From: CALWZE01 sp964645785
Lineage (GTDB): Bacteria; Bacillota; Clostridia; Oscillospirales; Ruminococcaceae
NCBI GenBank assembly: GCA_964645785.1
Contig: CAZYAV010000053.1
Coordinates: 1-13,417, forward strand
Length of the DNA: 13,417 nt
Direction of reading: 5' to 3'
Positions 1 through 7,796 of this stretch are shown piece by piece (within the stretch, counting starts at the first letter, position 1; each line of letters starts with the position of its first letter). The notes beneath the pieces were generated by a model. It was not told the DNA's origin and did no database searches. It saw only the letters and a list, made by a program, of their open reading frames with translations. The translations under genes were made by a program, and so were the position numbers.

Positions 1-170
1 GCCTGAGCAGAGCAGCTCCGTCGGCTCTTTTGCGCGGTGCCCGCCGCCAGCTACCGGGTTTACCGGCCGGCCGCAAGGGACTGCGCCCCGCCGCCGTTTT
101 CCGGCACGCAAGGCGGAAGCCCATTATGACTGTGGCCGAACCGCAGCCAGGGACTGCGCACGGCCTGCGC
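1..170. other. Non-coding DNA downstream of the Clp ATPase gene
   Basis: I see no credible gene in this stretch, which follows the stop codon of the minus-strand Clp gene. It contains an imperfect direct repeat: CCGCA followed by AGGGACTGCGC at 71-86, and CCGCAGCC followed by the same 11 bases at 141-159. There are also short GC-rich inverted repeats such as CCGG-GTTTA-CCGG near 55-67. No hairpin followed by a T-run is visible on the minus strand, so the terminator of the operon is either outside the window or not of the intrinsic type. Confidence 0.5.
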
Positions 171-2492
171 TCAGTCCTCCGGAAGGATCGAGATCGCCTC
201 GTCCTGCACCGTGACCCGGACACCCTTGGGCGGGTTCTCCCCCCGCTCGACCAGCAGCTCCGCGACCCTGTCCTCCACCTCTTTGCGGATTGTGCGGCGC
301 AGGTCGCGCGCGCCGAATTTGCCGCCGTCCGACAGCTTGACAAGCCGGTCGAGCGCCGCGTCGTCGTATTGTAGCGTCACCATCTTTTCCAGCAGCGGCT
401 CGCGCATCTCCTCAAGCATCAGGGAGGCGATTTTGCGCATACTCTCGGGGGACAGCGGCTTAAACACAACCACCTCATCCACCCGCGCGAGGAATTCCGG
501 CCGCAGGAAATCGTTGAGCGCCTTGAGCGTGCGCTCCTCCGACACGGCGTCCAGCGACTTGCCAAACCCGGCAAAGCTGGTTGTGTCGGTACTGCCCGCG
601 TTGGAGGTCATGCAGATTACGGTGTTTTCAAAATTGACCGTGCGCCCCTGCCCGTCCGTGACCCGCCCCTCATCGAGGATTTGCAGCAGGATGTTCATCA
701 CGTCGGCGTGCGCTTTCTCGATTTCGTCAAACAGGACGACGCTGTAGGGACGGCGGCGCACCTTTTCGGTCAGCTGCCCCGCCTCGTCGTAGCCGACATA
801 GCCGGGGGGCGACCCGATGAGCCGCGCAACCGTGTGCTTTTCCATATACTCCGACATGTCCAGCCGGATGAGCGGGTCGACCGAATCGAACAGCTCGGCC
901 GCCAGCACCTTGACCAGCTCGGTTTTGCCGACCCCTGTCGGCCCGACGAAGATGAAGGAGGCCGGCCGGCGGCGCTTGCTCAGCCCGACGCGCGACCGCT
1001 TGATGGCGTTGGCGACCAGATGCACCGCCTCGTCCTGGCCGATGATGTGTTCGCCCAGCGCCTTTTCCAGCCCCGCGACCTTTTTGTATTCGCTTTTCTG
1101 GATCTTGTTTGCAGGGATGCCCGTCCACAGCTCAATCACCTTGGAGAGGTCGGAAGTCTCCACCTCCAGGCTGTCCACCGCATCTTTCAGCGTGTGCAGC
1201 CGCTCCTGCGCCTGCAGCAGCTCGCTTTTCAGGGTGGCGATTTTTTCATAATCCGGCTGCTCGCGCTCGCTCTCCCTCTTCTCCTCTTCCGCCAGCTCCG
1301 CCGCGCGCTTTTCCAGCGTCTGATACTCCGCAAGCTCGGGGCTGCGCAGCGCCCGGCAGGCCGCCGATTCGTCCAGCAGGTCGATGGCCTTGTCGGGCAG
1401 GAAACGGTCGGTGATATATCGCTCGGACAGCGCCACAACCAGCTCGATTGTCGCGTCGCTGACCTTGACCCCGTGGTACTGCTCGTAGTATTCCTTGATG
1501 CCCTTGAGCATCTCGACCGTGTCCTCGATGGAGGGCTCCTCGATTTTCACCGGCTGGAACCGGCGCTCCAGCGCCTGATCCTTTTCGATATATTTCCTGT
1601 ATTCGGCAAAGGTCGTGGCGCCGATGACCTGGATTTCCCCGCGGGACAGCGCGGGCTTGAGGATGTTCGCCGCGCTCATCGCGCCGTCCGCATCCCCCGC
1701 GCCGGTCAGGTTATGGATTTCATCAATAAACAGGATGATGTTGCCGGCGGCCTTGACCTCGCTCACCAGCCCCTTGACACGGCTCTCAAACTGGCCGCGG
1801 AACTGGGTGCCCGCCACCAGGGAGGTCAGGTCGAGCAGGTAGACCTCCTTGTCCCGCATCTTCGCCGGCACGTCGCCCGATTCGATCCGCAGCGCGATCC
1901 CCTCCGCGATGGCGGTTTTGCCGACCCCCGCCTCGCCGATCAGGCAGGGGTTGTTCTTCTGCCTGCGGCTGAGGATTTGCAGGGTTCGGTAAATCTCTCT
2001 GTCCCGGCCGATGATCCGGTCCAGCTTGCCCTCGCGCGCCTTTTTGGTCAGGTTGTCGCAGTAATTGTCCAGGAATTTGCGCTGCTTCGCCTCCTCCTGC
2101 TTTTTGCTCTCCTTGCTGCGGCGCGACGGCCGCTTTGGCGCTTCCTCCCCCGCCGGCTCGCCGCCGTTCCCGGCCTGCTCGCCGCGCATCGCGCCGCCCA
2201 GCTGGCCAAGCAGGTTCTGGAAGAAGTTGGGGAAGGTCGGCGAGCCGCCCGGTTCAAAATCCGTGCCGTCGGCGCCGCCCAGCGCGCTCTCGTCGCCCGG
2301 CATCATAAACTGATCCGAGAAATTCTCCAGATCCTCGTCGCTGATGCCGAACCGCTTCATCATGTCGTCGATCGGCTTCAGACCCAGCTCCCGTGCGCAG
2401 ACGAGGCAAAGCCCCTCGTTGATCGTCTTTTCCCCCTCCATGCGCGTCATGAACACGACGGCGGGGCGTTTCTTGCATCTTGTACAAATCAT
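171..2492 (-). CDS. clpE: ClpE-like AAA+ unfoldase with N-terminal zinc finger
   Basis: The protein has 773 aa. It is a Clp/Hsp100 ATPase expected to unfold proteins in the cytoplasm and feed them to ClpP. An N-terminal C4 zinc finger (C3/C6 and C29/C32) replaces the usual Clp-N domain; this is the ClpE arrangement and also resembles McsA. A Gly/Glu/Lys-rich linker spans about 66-140. D1 has Walker A GEAGVGKT (186-193), Walker B LFIDEIH (254-260) and arginines R310/R311. A short coiled, UVR-like middle domain lies at about 385-445. D2 has Walker A GPTGVGKT (517-524) and Walker B LFDEIE (587-592). An AGF tripeptide (641-643) sits where ClpC and ClpE carry the ClpP-binding loop. The ATG is preceded by AAGGA at 11 nt, and the gene begins 30 nt after cvpA. 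At 773 aa it is longer than B. subtilis ClpE (about 700), mainly because of the linker. Annotation as ClpC would also be defensible. I see no CtsR operator close to it. Confidence 0.93.
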   Translation of the reverse strand: MICTRCKKRPAVVFMTRMEGEKTINEGLCLVCARELGLKPIDDMMKRFGISDEDLENFSDQFMMPGDESALGGADGTDFEPGGSPTFPNFFQNLLGQLGGAMRGEQAGNGGEPAGEEAPKRPSRRSKESKKQEEAKQRKFLDNYCDNLTKKAREGKLDRIIGRDREIYRTLQILSRRQKNNPCLIGEAGVGKTAIAEGIALRIESGDVPAKMRDKEVYLLDLTSLVAGTQFRGQFESRVKGLVSEVKAAGNIILFIDEIHNLTGAGDADGAMSAANILKPALSRGEIQVIGATTFAEYRKYIEKDQALERRFQPVKIEEPSIEDTVEMLKGIKEYYEQYHGVKVSDATIELVVALSERYITDRFLPDKAIDLLDESAACRALRSPELAEYQTLEKRAAELAEEEKRESEREQPDYEKIATLKSELLQAQERLHTLKDAVDSLEVETSDLSKVIELWTGIPANKIQKSEYKKVAGLEKALGEHIIGQDEAVHLVANAIKRSRVGLSKRRRPASFIFVGPTGVGKTELVKVLAAELFDSVDPLIRLDMSEYMEKHTVARLIGSPPGYVGYDEAGQLTEKVRRRPYSVVLFDEIEKAHADVMNILLQILDEGRVTDGQGRTVNFENTVICMTSNAGSTDTTSFAGFGKSLDAVSEERTLKALNDFLRPEFLARVDEVVVFKPLSPESMRKIASLMLEEMREPLLEKMVTLQYDDAALDRLVKLSDGGKFGARDLRRTIRKEVEDRVAELLVERGENPPKGVRVTVQDEAISILPED

Positions 2493-2522
2493 AGGCGTTG
2501 TTTTCCTTCATCTGTTGCGCGG

Positions 2523-3170
2523 TCACATCAGCGCCGCGATAAAGTTGTGGGGATAAAGCCGCGAAACCAGCCGGGTCTGTTCGATGATTCCCGCATTGAG
2601 CCAATCAAGGGTGTTGAGGGACAGGTGGATAATCAGCGCCAGCACCGAGACGTACAGCAGCGCGTAGACCGCGCCCAGGCCCAGCCCGAGCGCACCGCCG
2701 CACACCCGGTTGAGGGTGCCGAGCAGCGGCACCTTGTTTACCCCGCGCAGCGCGCGCGCAATGATTCGCAGAATCAGCGAGCAGAGTATGTACACCAGAA
2801 TCAGCAGCGCGGTGCGGATTGCCGAAAGCGCGCTCGGCGCCAGGAACCCGTCCACCAGCTGTTCCGCAGCGCCGGGCTGCCCGCCCGGCTGCGCGCCGTC
2901 CGTCAGCAGGTCAATCACGTCCCGAAGCCCGGATAGCGTCTCCGACTCCCCCTGCGCAAGCTGCTCGTCAACCGTCTCAATCAGCCGGGCGCGGACATAC
3001 CGCTCATAGACCGGCTCGGCCAGCCGCCCGCTGACATACAGCGCCAGCAGCAGCGAGACCACCACCGTGACTGCGCAGACCAGCGCGCTCAGGAACCCCC
3101 GCCGGTAATTGACAAGCACGCTGATTGCCACAATTAGTATTAGAATCAAATCAAGAATCAGCCACGTCAT
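2523..3170 (-). CDS. cvpA: CvpA family integral membrane protein
   Basis: The protein has 215 aa. CvpA-family proteins are small inner-membrane proteins first linked to colicin V export; their molecular role is poorly defined and some are tied to envelope stress. Four hydrophobic segments are visible, at about 3-20, 27-48, 117-138 and 155-184, in the two-plus-two layout of the family. The N-terminal pattern of an Asp in the first helix (D7) and a GF pair after a basic turn (RRGF, 23-26) is typical. A hydrophilic loop of about 65 residues, rich in Gln, Gly and Pro, separates the helix pairs. The ATG follows GAGG closely and lies 20 nt inside the upstream DUF5711 gene, so the two are probably translationally coupled. 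Confidence 0.88.
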   Translation of the reverse strand: MTWLILDLILILIVAISVLVNYRRGFLSALVCAVTVVVSLLLALYVSGRLAEPVYERYVRARLIETVDEQLAQGESETLSGLRDVIDLLTDGAQPGGQPGAAEQLVDGFLAPSALSAIRTALLILVYILCSLILRIIARALRGVNKVPLLGTLNRVCGGALGLGLGAVYALLYVSVLALIIHLSLNTLDWLNAGIIEQTRLVSRLYPHNFIAALM

Positions 3171-4341
3171 TTTCTTCCTCTTGCTTGTGCAGCTCCAGTT
3201 GTTGGGCGCGGTCGGGCAGGATCTCTATCGCGTTGCTGAACTCCACCAGCCCGATTGCGCGCGGATCCGCGTCGTAAACCCGCTGCAGCTCGCCGGACAG
3301 CGAATAGGCCTTGACCGTCTGGCTGCCCAGGATGTACAGCCGGTTTGCCGACATGTACATGTCTTTTATTATACCACAATCCGCAATCAATGACACCTCT
3401 TTGAGCGAACGGTCGAGAATCACGACACTGTTGATGGCGGGGCGGCTGTTGTCCCCAAAGCCGAGCGCGATGCGGCTGCCCTTGTCCCGCGCGACATACA
3501 GCAGCTGTGAGGCGCCGAACGAATAGCTCTCCCGCATCTCCCCGCTTGCGCTGATGCGCGCCGCGCCCTCGTCGGTGATGAGGGTCACCGAACCGTCGTT
3601 TTCGCAGAACAGCCCGGCAACCAGGCCGCCGACCCCCGCCGTCTCAAACCGCTCGGTCTGGCGGTTGGTGTCAATCGAGGTCACAATCGTTTTGAGGCTG
3701 CCGTTTTCGGTCAGAACCGAGGCAACCGCCGCGCTGCCGCCGTTCTCGCTCACGGCGCAGCAGATCGGGAAGCCGGACGCGCCCCGCCAGGTCATGGATT
3801 TTTCGTATTTGCCGTTTGGATACACCGAGAGCTGGGACATATACCGGTCGCTCTCGCTGAGCACAACCAGCACCCCGTTTGCGGAGACGGCCGCATCCAC
3901 AATCGCATTGTCCGCGCGCAGCTCCGCAATCAGGGCGATGCGGTTATACACCCGAATATCCCGGCTGCCGCGGTTGAAAAGCACCGCGCGATTGCCGCTG
4001 GCCGTCACGCCGGGCGAGACAAACCCGTGCCGTTCCCGCAGCAGATCGGCGCCGGTCTGGGATTTGATAATCAGCTCCTCATCGGTCACCACGGCGTAGG
4101 CGCGGCTCATCTGCACCACCTGGGTCGGGGTGGATTCGCCCAGCTCGGCCGGGTAGCCGCCCGTCCAGGTGAAAAAGGTCTTCACCGAATCCTTGAGATC
4201 CCGCCAGGTCGTCATCGTCACCGTGTTGACCAGCACAACCGCAATCAGAACCACAACCAGCGCGAGGGTGAACCGCGCAAGCCGCCGCAGATGGTACCGT
4301 CTTCTCTTTTTGCGCCGGGCTGCGGCGATTTCGTCCTGCAT
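3151..4341 (-). CDS. DUF5711 family membrane-anchored, propeller-like protein
   Basis: The protein has 396 aa and no known function. A very basic N terminus (RRKKRRR, 9-15) precedes one transmembrane segment (about 24-40), followed by a long extracytoplasmic domain, so the topology is N-in/C-out. The domain consists of repeated short beta-rich stretches (for example around VTASGNRAVLFNRGS, ISASGEMRESYSFG and LYILGSQTVKAYSL), as expected of a beta-propeller. Overall it matches the DUF5711 family common in Ruminococcaceae. The ATG follows GGAG by 5 nt. The 3' end overlaps cvpA by 20 nt, suggesting co-production with that membrane protein. The family assignment is from recognition, and the propeller fold is inferred. 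Confidence 0.8.
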   Translation of the reverse strand: MQDEIAAARRKKRRRYHLRRLARFTLALVVVLIAVVLVNTVTMTTWRDLKDSVKTFFTWTGGYPAELGESTPTQVVQMSRAYAVVTDEELIIKSQTGADLLRERHGFVSPGVTASGNRAVLFNRGSRDIRVYNRIALIAELRADNAIVDAAVSANGVLVVLSESDRYMSQLSVYPNGKYEKSMTWRGASGFPICCAVSENGGSAAVASVLTENGSLKTIVTSIDTNRQTERFETAGVGGLVAGLFCENDGSVTLITDEGAARISASGEMRESYSFGASQLLYVARDKGSRIALGFGDNSRPAINSVVILDRSLKEVSLIADCGIIKDMYMSANRLYILGSQTVKAYSLSGELQRVYDADPRAIGLVEFSNAIEILPDRAQQLELHKQEEENDVADS

Positions 4342-4427
4342 AGCTGCTCCTGCCTATCTATATGCGCGCCGGTGCGCGGGATTCCCTGTTTCTGTGCGTC
4401 TGCGCGGGTGCTGCCGCCCCGGTGGAT

Positions 4428-5195
4428 TTACTGCGCCGCACCGTCCCCGGCCGCCAGCGCGGGCGGATAGAATACCGCGTCGAGATACAGCCCCTCAGCC
4501 GGGGCAGTCGCACACAGATTGGTTCGTGTCCCGGCCGCGAGCAGCCGCTCAATTTCCGCCCGGCTCAGCTTGCCGCGCGCCGCATTGAGCAGGGTGCCGA
4601 CCATGATCCGCACCATATTGTATAAAAAGCCGTCCGCCGTGACCGAGAAGGTCACCAGCGCCCCCTCCCGGGTGATTTTGAACTCGCTGACCGTGCGCAC
4701 CGTGTCGGCCGCGTCCCGCTTTGCGCTGCTCATCGCCGCAAAGTCATGGGCGCCGACAAACGCCTGCGCAATCCGCTCCAGCGCGGGCACGTCGATCGGC
4801 TGCACAAACTGATGCGCCCGCCCCACCAGAAACGGATCCATAATGCGCGCGTTCCACACCTTGTAAATATACCGCTTTTGCAGGCAGTCGTAGCGGGCGT
4901 GGAACCCCGGCGGCACAAGCTGCGCCGCGAGCGCCCGGATGTCAGGCGGCAGCTTGGTGTTGAGCGCGATGGGCAGCCGATCCGGCCGGATCTGGGCGTC
5001 GGCCGAAAAGCTGATGCAGAACCGGTTGGCGTGTACGCCGGAATCGGTTCGCGAACAGCATTTGACGTCCGGCCGTTCCTTAAGCACCGCTTCCAGCGCG
5101 TCCTGGAACGCCTGCTGCACGGTCGGCAGACCCGCCTGCACCTGGGAGCCGCAGTAGGCCGTGCCGACAAATGAGATTGTGACGAGATAGTTGAT
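4428..5195 (-). CDS. truA: tRNA pseudouridine synthase A (apparent ATC start)
   Basis: TruA converts uridines 38-40 of the tRNA anticodon arm to pseudouridine. The catalytic Asp is D51 in the CSRTDSGVHA motif (numbering from the start used here). Further family blocks are FHARYDCLQKRYIYKVWN and the C-terminal FLYNMVRIMVGTLL. The first conventional in-frame start is a GTG at 5141, but family homology clearly runs upstream of it: NYLVTISFVGTAYCGSQ is the first strand and the G-x-Q motif. No ATG, GTG or TTG lies between that region and the in-frame stop at 5202-5204. The ATC at 5193-5195 sits exactly where an initiator Met is expected and follows a strong Shine-Dalgarno by 9 nt. That start gives 255 aa, a normal TruA length, and begins 1 nt after the ecfT stop. 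The Trp usual in GWQ is Ser17 here. A sequence error turning ATG into ATC is the main alternative. Confidence 0.9.
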   Translation of the reverse strand: MNYLVTISFVGTAYCGSQVQAGLPTVQQAFQDALEAVLKERPDVKCCSRTDSGVHANRFCISFSADAQIRPDRLPIALNTKLPPDIRALAAQLVPPGFHARYDCLQKRYIYKVWNARIMDPFLVGRAHQFVQPIDVPALERIAQAFVGAHDFAAMSSAKRDAADTVRTVSEFKITREGALVTFSVTADGFLYNMVRIMVGTLLNAARGKLSRAEIERLLAAGTRTNLCATAPAEGLYLDAVFYPPALAAGDGAAQ

Positions 5196-5196
5196 G

Positions 5197-6012
5197 TCAG
5201 ATCACCGCCAGCGGAATGAGATACCGAACCGAGATGACCAGCGCGAAAACGACCGCAAACAGAATGGCCGCCCACAGGTCGATGCGCCGGAAAATCAGCC
5301 GTTTGAGCCGGGTACGCCCCTCGCCGCCGTGATAGCAGCGGCACTCCATCGCGAGCGCAAGCTCGTCCGCCCGGCGGAAAGAGGAGACAAACAGCGGCAC
5401 CAGAACCGGCACCAGCGCCTTGATCCGCGCGACAAATCCGCCCGTGTCGAGGTTTGCGCCGCGCGACTTCTGCGCAGACATGATCTTGTCCGTCTCCTCA
5501 ATCAGGCTGGGGATAAACCGCAGCGCGATGGTCATCATCATCGCAAGCTCGTGCACCGGCAGCTTGAACCGCTTGAGGGGGGAGAGCAGATTCTCGATTC
5601 CGTCGGTCAGCTCGATGGGCGAGGTGGTGTAGGTCAGCAGGGACGAGCCGGCAATCAGGCAGATAATGCGCACCGAAATGAGAACCGCATAGACCACCCC
5701 CTGCCGGGTGATGGTGATAATCCAGAATTGCAGAATCGGGTCGCCGCTCATGAACAGCATATTGAGCAGTGAGGTGAAAATCACAATCGGGAGAACCGGC
5801 TTGATGCTTTTGCCAACCAGCTTGAGCGGGATGTGCGCGACCGCGAACAGCACGCCCACAAACACCACCGTGATGCCGATGCCGATTGGATTGGTGGAGG
5901 AAAAGAGCATGACGATAAACAGGATGGTGCAGATGATTTTGAGCCGCGGGTCAAGCCGGTGAATCACCGAGCGGCCGAAAATATACTGGCCGAAGGTAAT
6001 GTCCTTAATCAT
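5197..6012 (-). CDS. ecfT: ECF transporter transmembrane subunit EcfT
   Basis: The protein has 271 aa. EcfT is the membrane scaffold of energy-coupling factor importers: it links the two ATPases to exchangeable vitamin- or metal-binding S-components. The N terminus (FGQY...HRLDPRLKI, 7-26) is typical. Several hydrophobic segments follow (about 27-60, 70-88, 105-127, 245-270). The cytoplasmic coupling helices carry the x-R-G signature as SRG at 183-185, and AMECRCYHGGEGRTR at 221-235. An upstream extension of the reading frame exists, but the ATG at 6010-6012 is chosen because homology begins there and GGGGAGGG lies 6 nt before it. The start overlaps the ecfA2 end by 8 nt. No S-component gene is present in the window, so this is the shared module of a group II system. 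Confidence 0.95.
   Translation of the reverse strand: MIKDITFGQYIFGRSVIHRLDPRLKIICTILFIVMLFSSTNPIGIGITVVFVGVLFAVAHIPLKLVGKSIKPVLPIVIFTSLLNMLFMSGDPILQFWIITITRQGVVYAVLISVRIICLIAGSSLLTYTTSPIELTDGIENLLSPLKRFKLPVHELAMMMTIALRFIPSLIEETDKIMSAQKSRGANLDTGGFVARIKALVPVLVPLFVSSFRRADELALAMECRCYHGGEGRTRLKRLIFRRIDLWAAILFAVVFALVISVRYLIPLAVI
5200..5209 (-). promoter_or_regulatory. Strong Shine-Dalgarno deciding the truA start
   Basis: On the minus strand this reads GGCGGTGATC, a 9/10 match to the extended anti-SD complement GGAGGTGATC. It overlaps the end of ecfT. The GGCGG core lies 9 nt upstream of the ATC at 5193-5195. No comparable site precedes the GTG at 5141, which supports initiation at the ATC position. 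Confidence 0.7.
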
Positions 6013-6880
6013 GCGCGCCCTCCCCGCCGGGTCTGCCCAGCGCGCGGAGGATTGCGTCCGCCGCGTCCTCAACGTTGTATGCGCCGGCGTCCAGGTCGTA
6101 GCCGCGCCGCCGCAGCGCAAGCAGGATGCCGGTCACCGTCGGGATGGCGAGCCCCATCTGCTCCAGCTCGTCCGAGCGGCTGTAGACCGCGGCGGTCTCG
6201 TCAAAGGCGAACACCTTCCCCTCGTTGATGACAAGCACCTTGTTGCAGTATTTTGCGATATCGTCCATCGAATGGGAGACCAGCACAACCGTCGTGCCCA
6301 TTTTTTCGCGGTAACGGCGGATTTCGCCGAGAATTTCGTCGCAGCCGGCCGGATCCAGCCCCGCCGTCGGCTCGTCCAGAATCAGCACCTCGGGGTTCAT
6401 CGCCAGCACGCCCGCAATCGCCACCCGGCGCTTCTGCCCGCCGGAAAGCTCAAACGGCGAATCGTTCAGCCGCTCCTCCCCGATACCCACAAAGCTGCAC
6501 GCAAGGCGCACCCGCCGGTCGATTTCCTGCTCGTCCAGCCCCATGTTCCGCGGGCCAAATGCCACATCGCGGTAGATTGTCTCCTCAAACAGCTGATATT
6601 CGGGATACTGGAACACCAGCCCAACCCGAAAGCGGTAATCCCGCAGCTTCTCTTTGTTCGCCCAGATATCCTCCCCGTCGATCAGCACCTGGCCGGAGGT
6701 CGGCTGAAGCATACCGTTGAGGTGCTGGATAAAGGTCGATTTACCCGAGCCGGTGTGGCCGATTACGCCGATAAAGTCGCCCTTTTCAAACGAGACGCTG
6801 ATGCCGTCAATCGCGGTCGTCTCCCCCGGCATCCCCGCGCCGTATTTATACACAAGATCCCGTGTCTCAATAATGCTCAT
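6005..6880 (-). CDS. ecfA2: ECF transporter ATPase EcfA2
   Basis: The protein has 291 aa and is the second ATP-binding subunit of the ECF energising module; it pairs with EcfA1 under EcfT. Walker A is GHTGSGKST (41-49) and the Q-loop is Q91 within FQYPEYQLFEET. The signature is LSGGQ (145-149), Walker B ends at D169/E170, the D-loop is AGLDPAG and the switch His is H203. The FQYPEYQLF string and the MSIIETRDLVYKY opening are typical of EcfA2. The ATG at 6878-6880 follows GGAGG by 10 nt and overlaps the ecfA1 stop in an ATGA arrangement; upstream in-frame residues lie inside ecfA1 and lack homology. No active-site residue is missing. Confidence 0.95.
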   Translation of the reverse strand: MSIIETRDLVYKYGAGMPGETTAIDGISVSFEKGDFIGVIGHTGSGKSTFIQHLNGMLQPTSGQVLIDGEDIWANKEKLRDYRFRVGLVFQYPEYQLFEETIYRDVAFGPRNMGLDEQEIDRRVRLACSFVGIGEERLNDSPFELSGGQKRRVAIAGVLAMNPEVLILDEPTAGLDPAGCDEILGEIRRYREKMGTTVVLVSHSMDDIAKYCNKVLVINEGKVFAFDETAAVYSRSDELEQMGLAIPTVTGILLALRRRGYDLDAGAYNVEDAADAILRALGRPGGEGAHD

Positions 6881-7740
6881 CGCTTTGCGCCCTCCAGCAG
6901 CTGCGCCAGGCGTTCGACGCATTCCTCCGGGTCGACAATGTCCCGCGCAATCTTCACCCCGCGGTCGGCGAGCGCCACGCACAGCTCGGTTGTCGGGGGC
7001 ACGTCCAGCCCCAGCGCACGCACCCGCTGCGCGTCCGAGAACACCGCGCGCGGCGCGCCGTCCAGCGCGATTTCGCCGTGGGACATAATCACCACGCGGT
7101 CAGCCGCGGCCGCCTCCTCCATATAATGGGTGATGAGCACGACGGTGATGCCCTGCTCCCGGTTGAGCTTCTGCACCGTCTCCAGCACCCGCCGGCGGCC
7201 GAACGGGTCGAGCATCGCGGTCGGCTCGTCCAGCACCATGCATTTGGGGTGCATCGCCAGGATGCCCGCAATCGCCACCCGCTGCTTCTGCCCGCCGGAG
7301 AGCTTGTGCGGCGCGTCGGTCGCGTGCCGGGTCATCCCGACAACCTCGAGCGCCTCGTCCACCCGCGCGCGGATCTTTTCGGGCGCAAGGCCGAGGTTTT
7401 CCAGCGCAAACGCGACATCCTCCTCGACCACCGTCGCCACAATCTGGTTGTCCGGGTTCTGGAACACCATGCCGACCCGCTTGCGGATGCCGAGCACCGC
7501 GTCCTCGTCGGCCGTGTCATAGCCGTTCGCAATCACCCGGCCGGACGTGGGCAGCAAGATCGCGTTCATGTGCTTGGCGAGGGTGGATTTTCCGCTCCCG
7601 TTCGCACCCAGCACGGCGATGAACTGCCCGCGCGGGATGGACAGGGTCACCCCCCGCAGCACCTCCGGCGATTCCGGTGAATAGCGAAAGTGCACGTCGT
7701 GGAACTCGATGATATTTTCCGTCTCAATTTTCTGTGCCAA
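6877..7740 (-). CDS. ecfA1: ECF transporter ATPase EcfA1 (TTG start)
   Basis: The protein has 287 aa and is the first ATPase of the ECF module, hydrolysing ATP to drive S-component-dependent vitamin uptake. Walker A is GANGSGKST (45-53), the Q-loop is Q94 in FQNPDNQIVATVVEEDVAF, the signature is LSGGQ (147-151), Walker B ends at D171/E172, and the switch His is H205 (LITHYMEE). The open frame continues upstream to 7875, but that part is Arg/Cys-rich and unlike the family. The TTG at 7738-7740 follows AGAGG at about 10 nt and puts the conserved IIEFHDVHFRY block at about residue 10, as expected. It is the first gene of the ecfA1-ecfA2-ecfT-truA run. The start codon lies inside a predicted leader stem. 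Confidence 0.94.
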   Translation of the reverse strand: MAQKIETENIIEFHDVHFRYSPESPEVLRGVTLSIPRGQFIAVLGANGSGKSTLAKHMNAILLPTSGRVIANGYDTADEDAVLGIRKRVGMVFQNPDNQIVATVVEEDVAFALENLGLAPEKIRARVDEALEVVGMTRHATDAPHKLSGGQKQRVAIAGILAMHPKCMVLDEPTAMLDPFGRRRVLETVQKLNREQGITVVLITHYMEEAAAADRVVIMSHGEIALDGAPRAVFSDAQRVRALGLDVPPTTELCVALADRGVKIARDIVDPEECVERLAQLLEGAKR

Positions 7741-7796
7741 TTGCCGAAATCCTCTTGTGGTTGAATTGGCGCGGGCACATCCCAATCGCTGCCCGC
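7736..7796 (-). promoter_or_regulatory. Two abutting hairpins in the ecfA1 leader covering the start codon
   Basis: In the minus-strand transcript, a stem of GCGGGCA (7790-7796) with TGCCCGC (7771-7777), loop 12 nt, is followed without a gap by a second stem of GCCAATT (7764-7770) with AATTGGC (7736-7742), loop 21 nt. The AGAGG Shine-Dalgarno is in the second loop and the TTG start is in its 3' arm. A competing small stem, CGCTG-CGGG-CAGCG at 7787-7800, overlaps the first. This could modulate translation of ecfA1. The structure resembles no riboswitch class I know. A weak extended -10 (TGTCACAAT, minus strand, 7843-7851) lies upstream without a good -35. Confidence 0.35.

Noticed and set aside
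681..2936. 751-codon open frame on the plus strand, antisense to the Clp and CvpA genes
   Set aside because: It is a shadow of GC-rich codon use. The translation is dominated by Arg, Gln, Leu and Asp repeats with no motif, whereas the opposite strand encodes clear Clp and CvpA proteins.
5197..7740. ECF module as part of a specific vitamin transporter with a riboswitch
   Set aside because: No S-component gene lies in the window and no known vitamin riboswitch pattern is visible, so the module is best read as the shared group II type.
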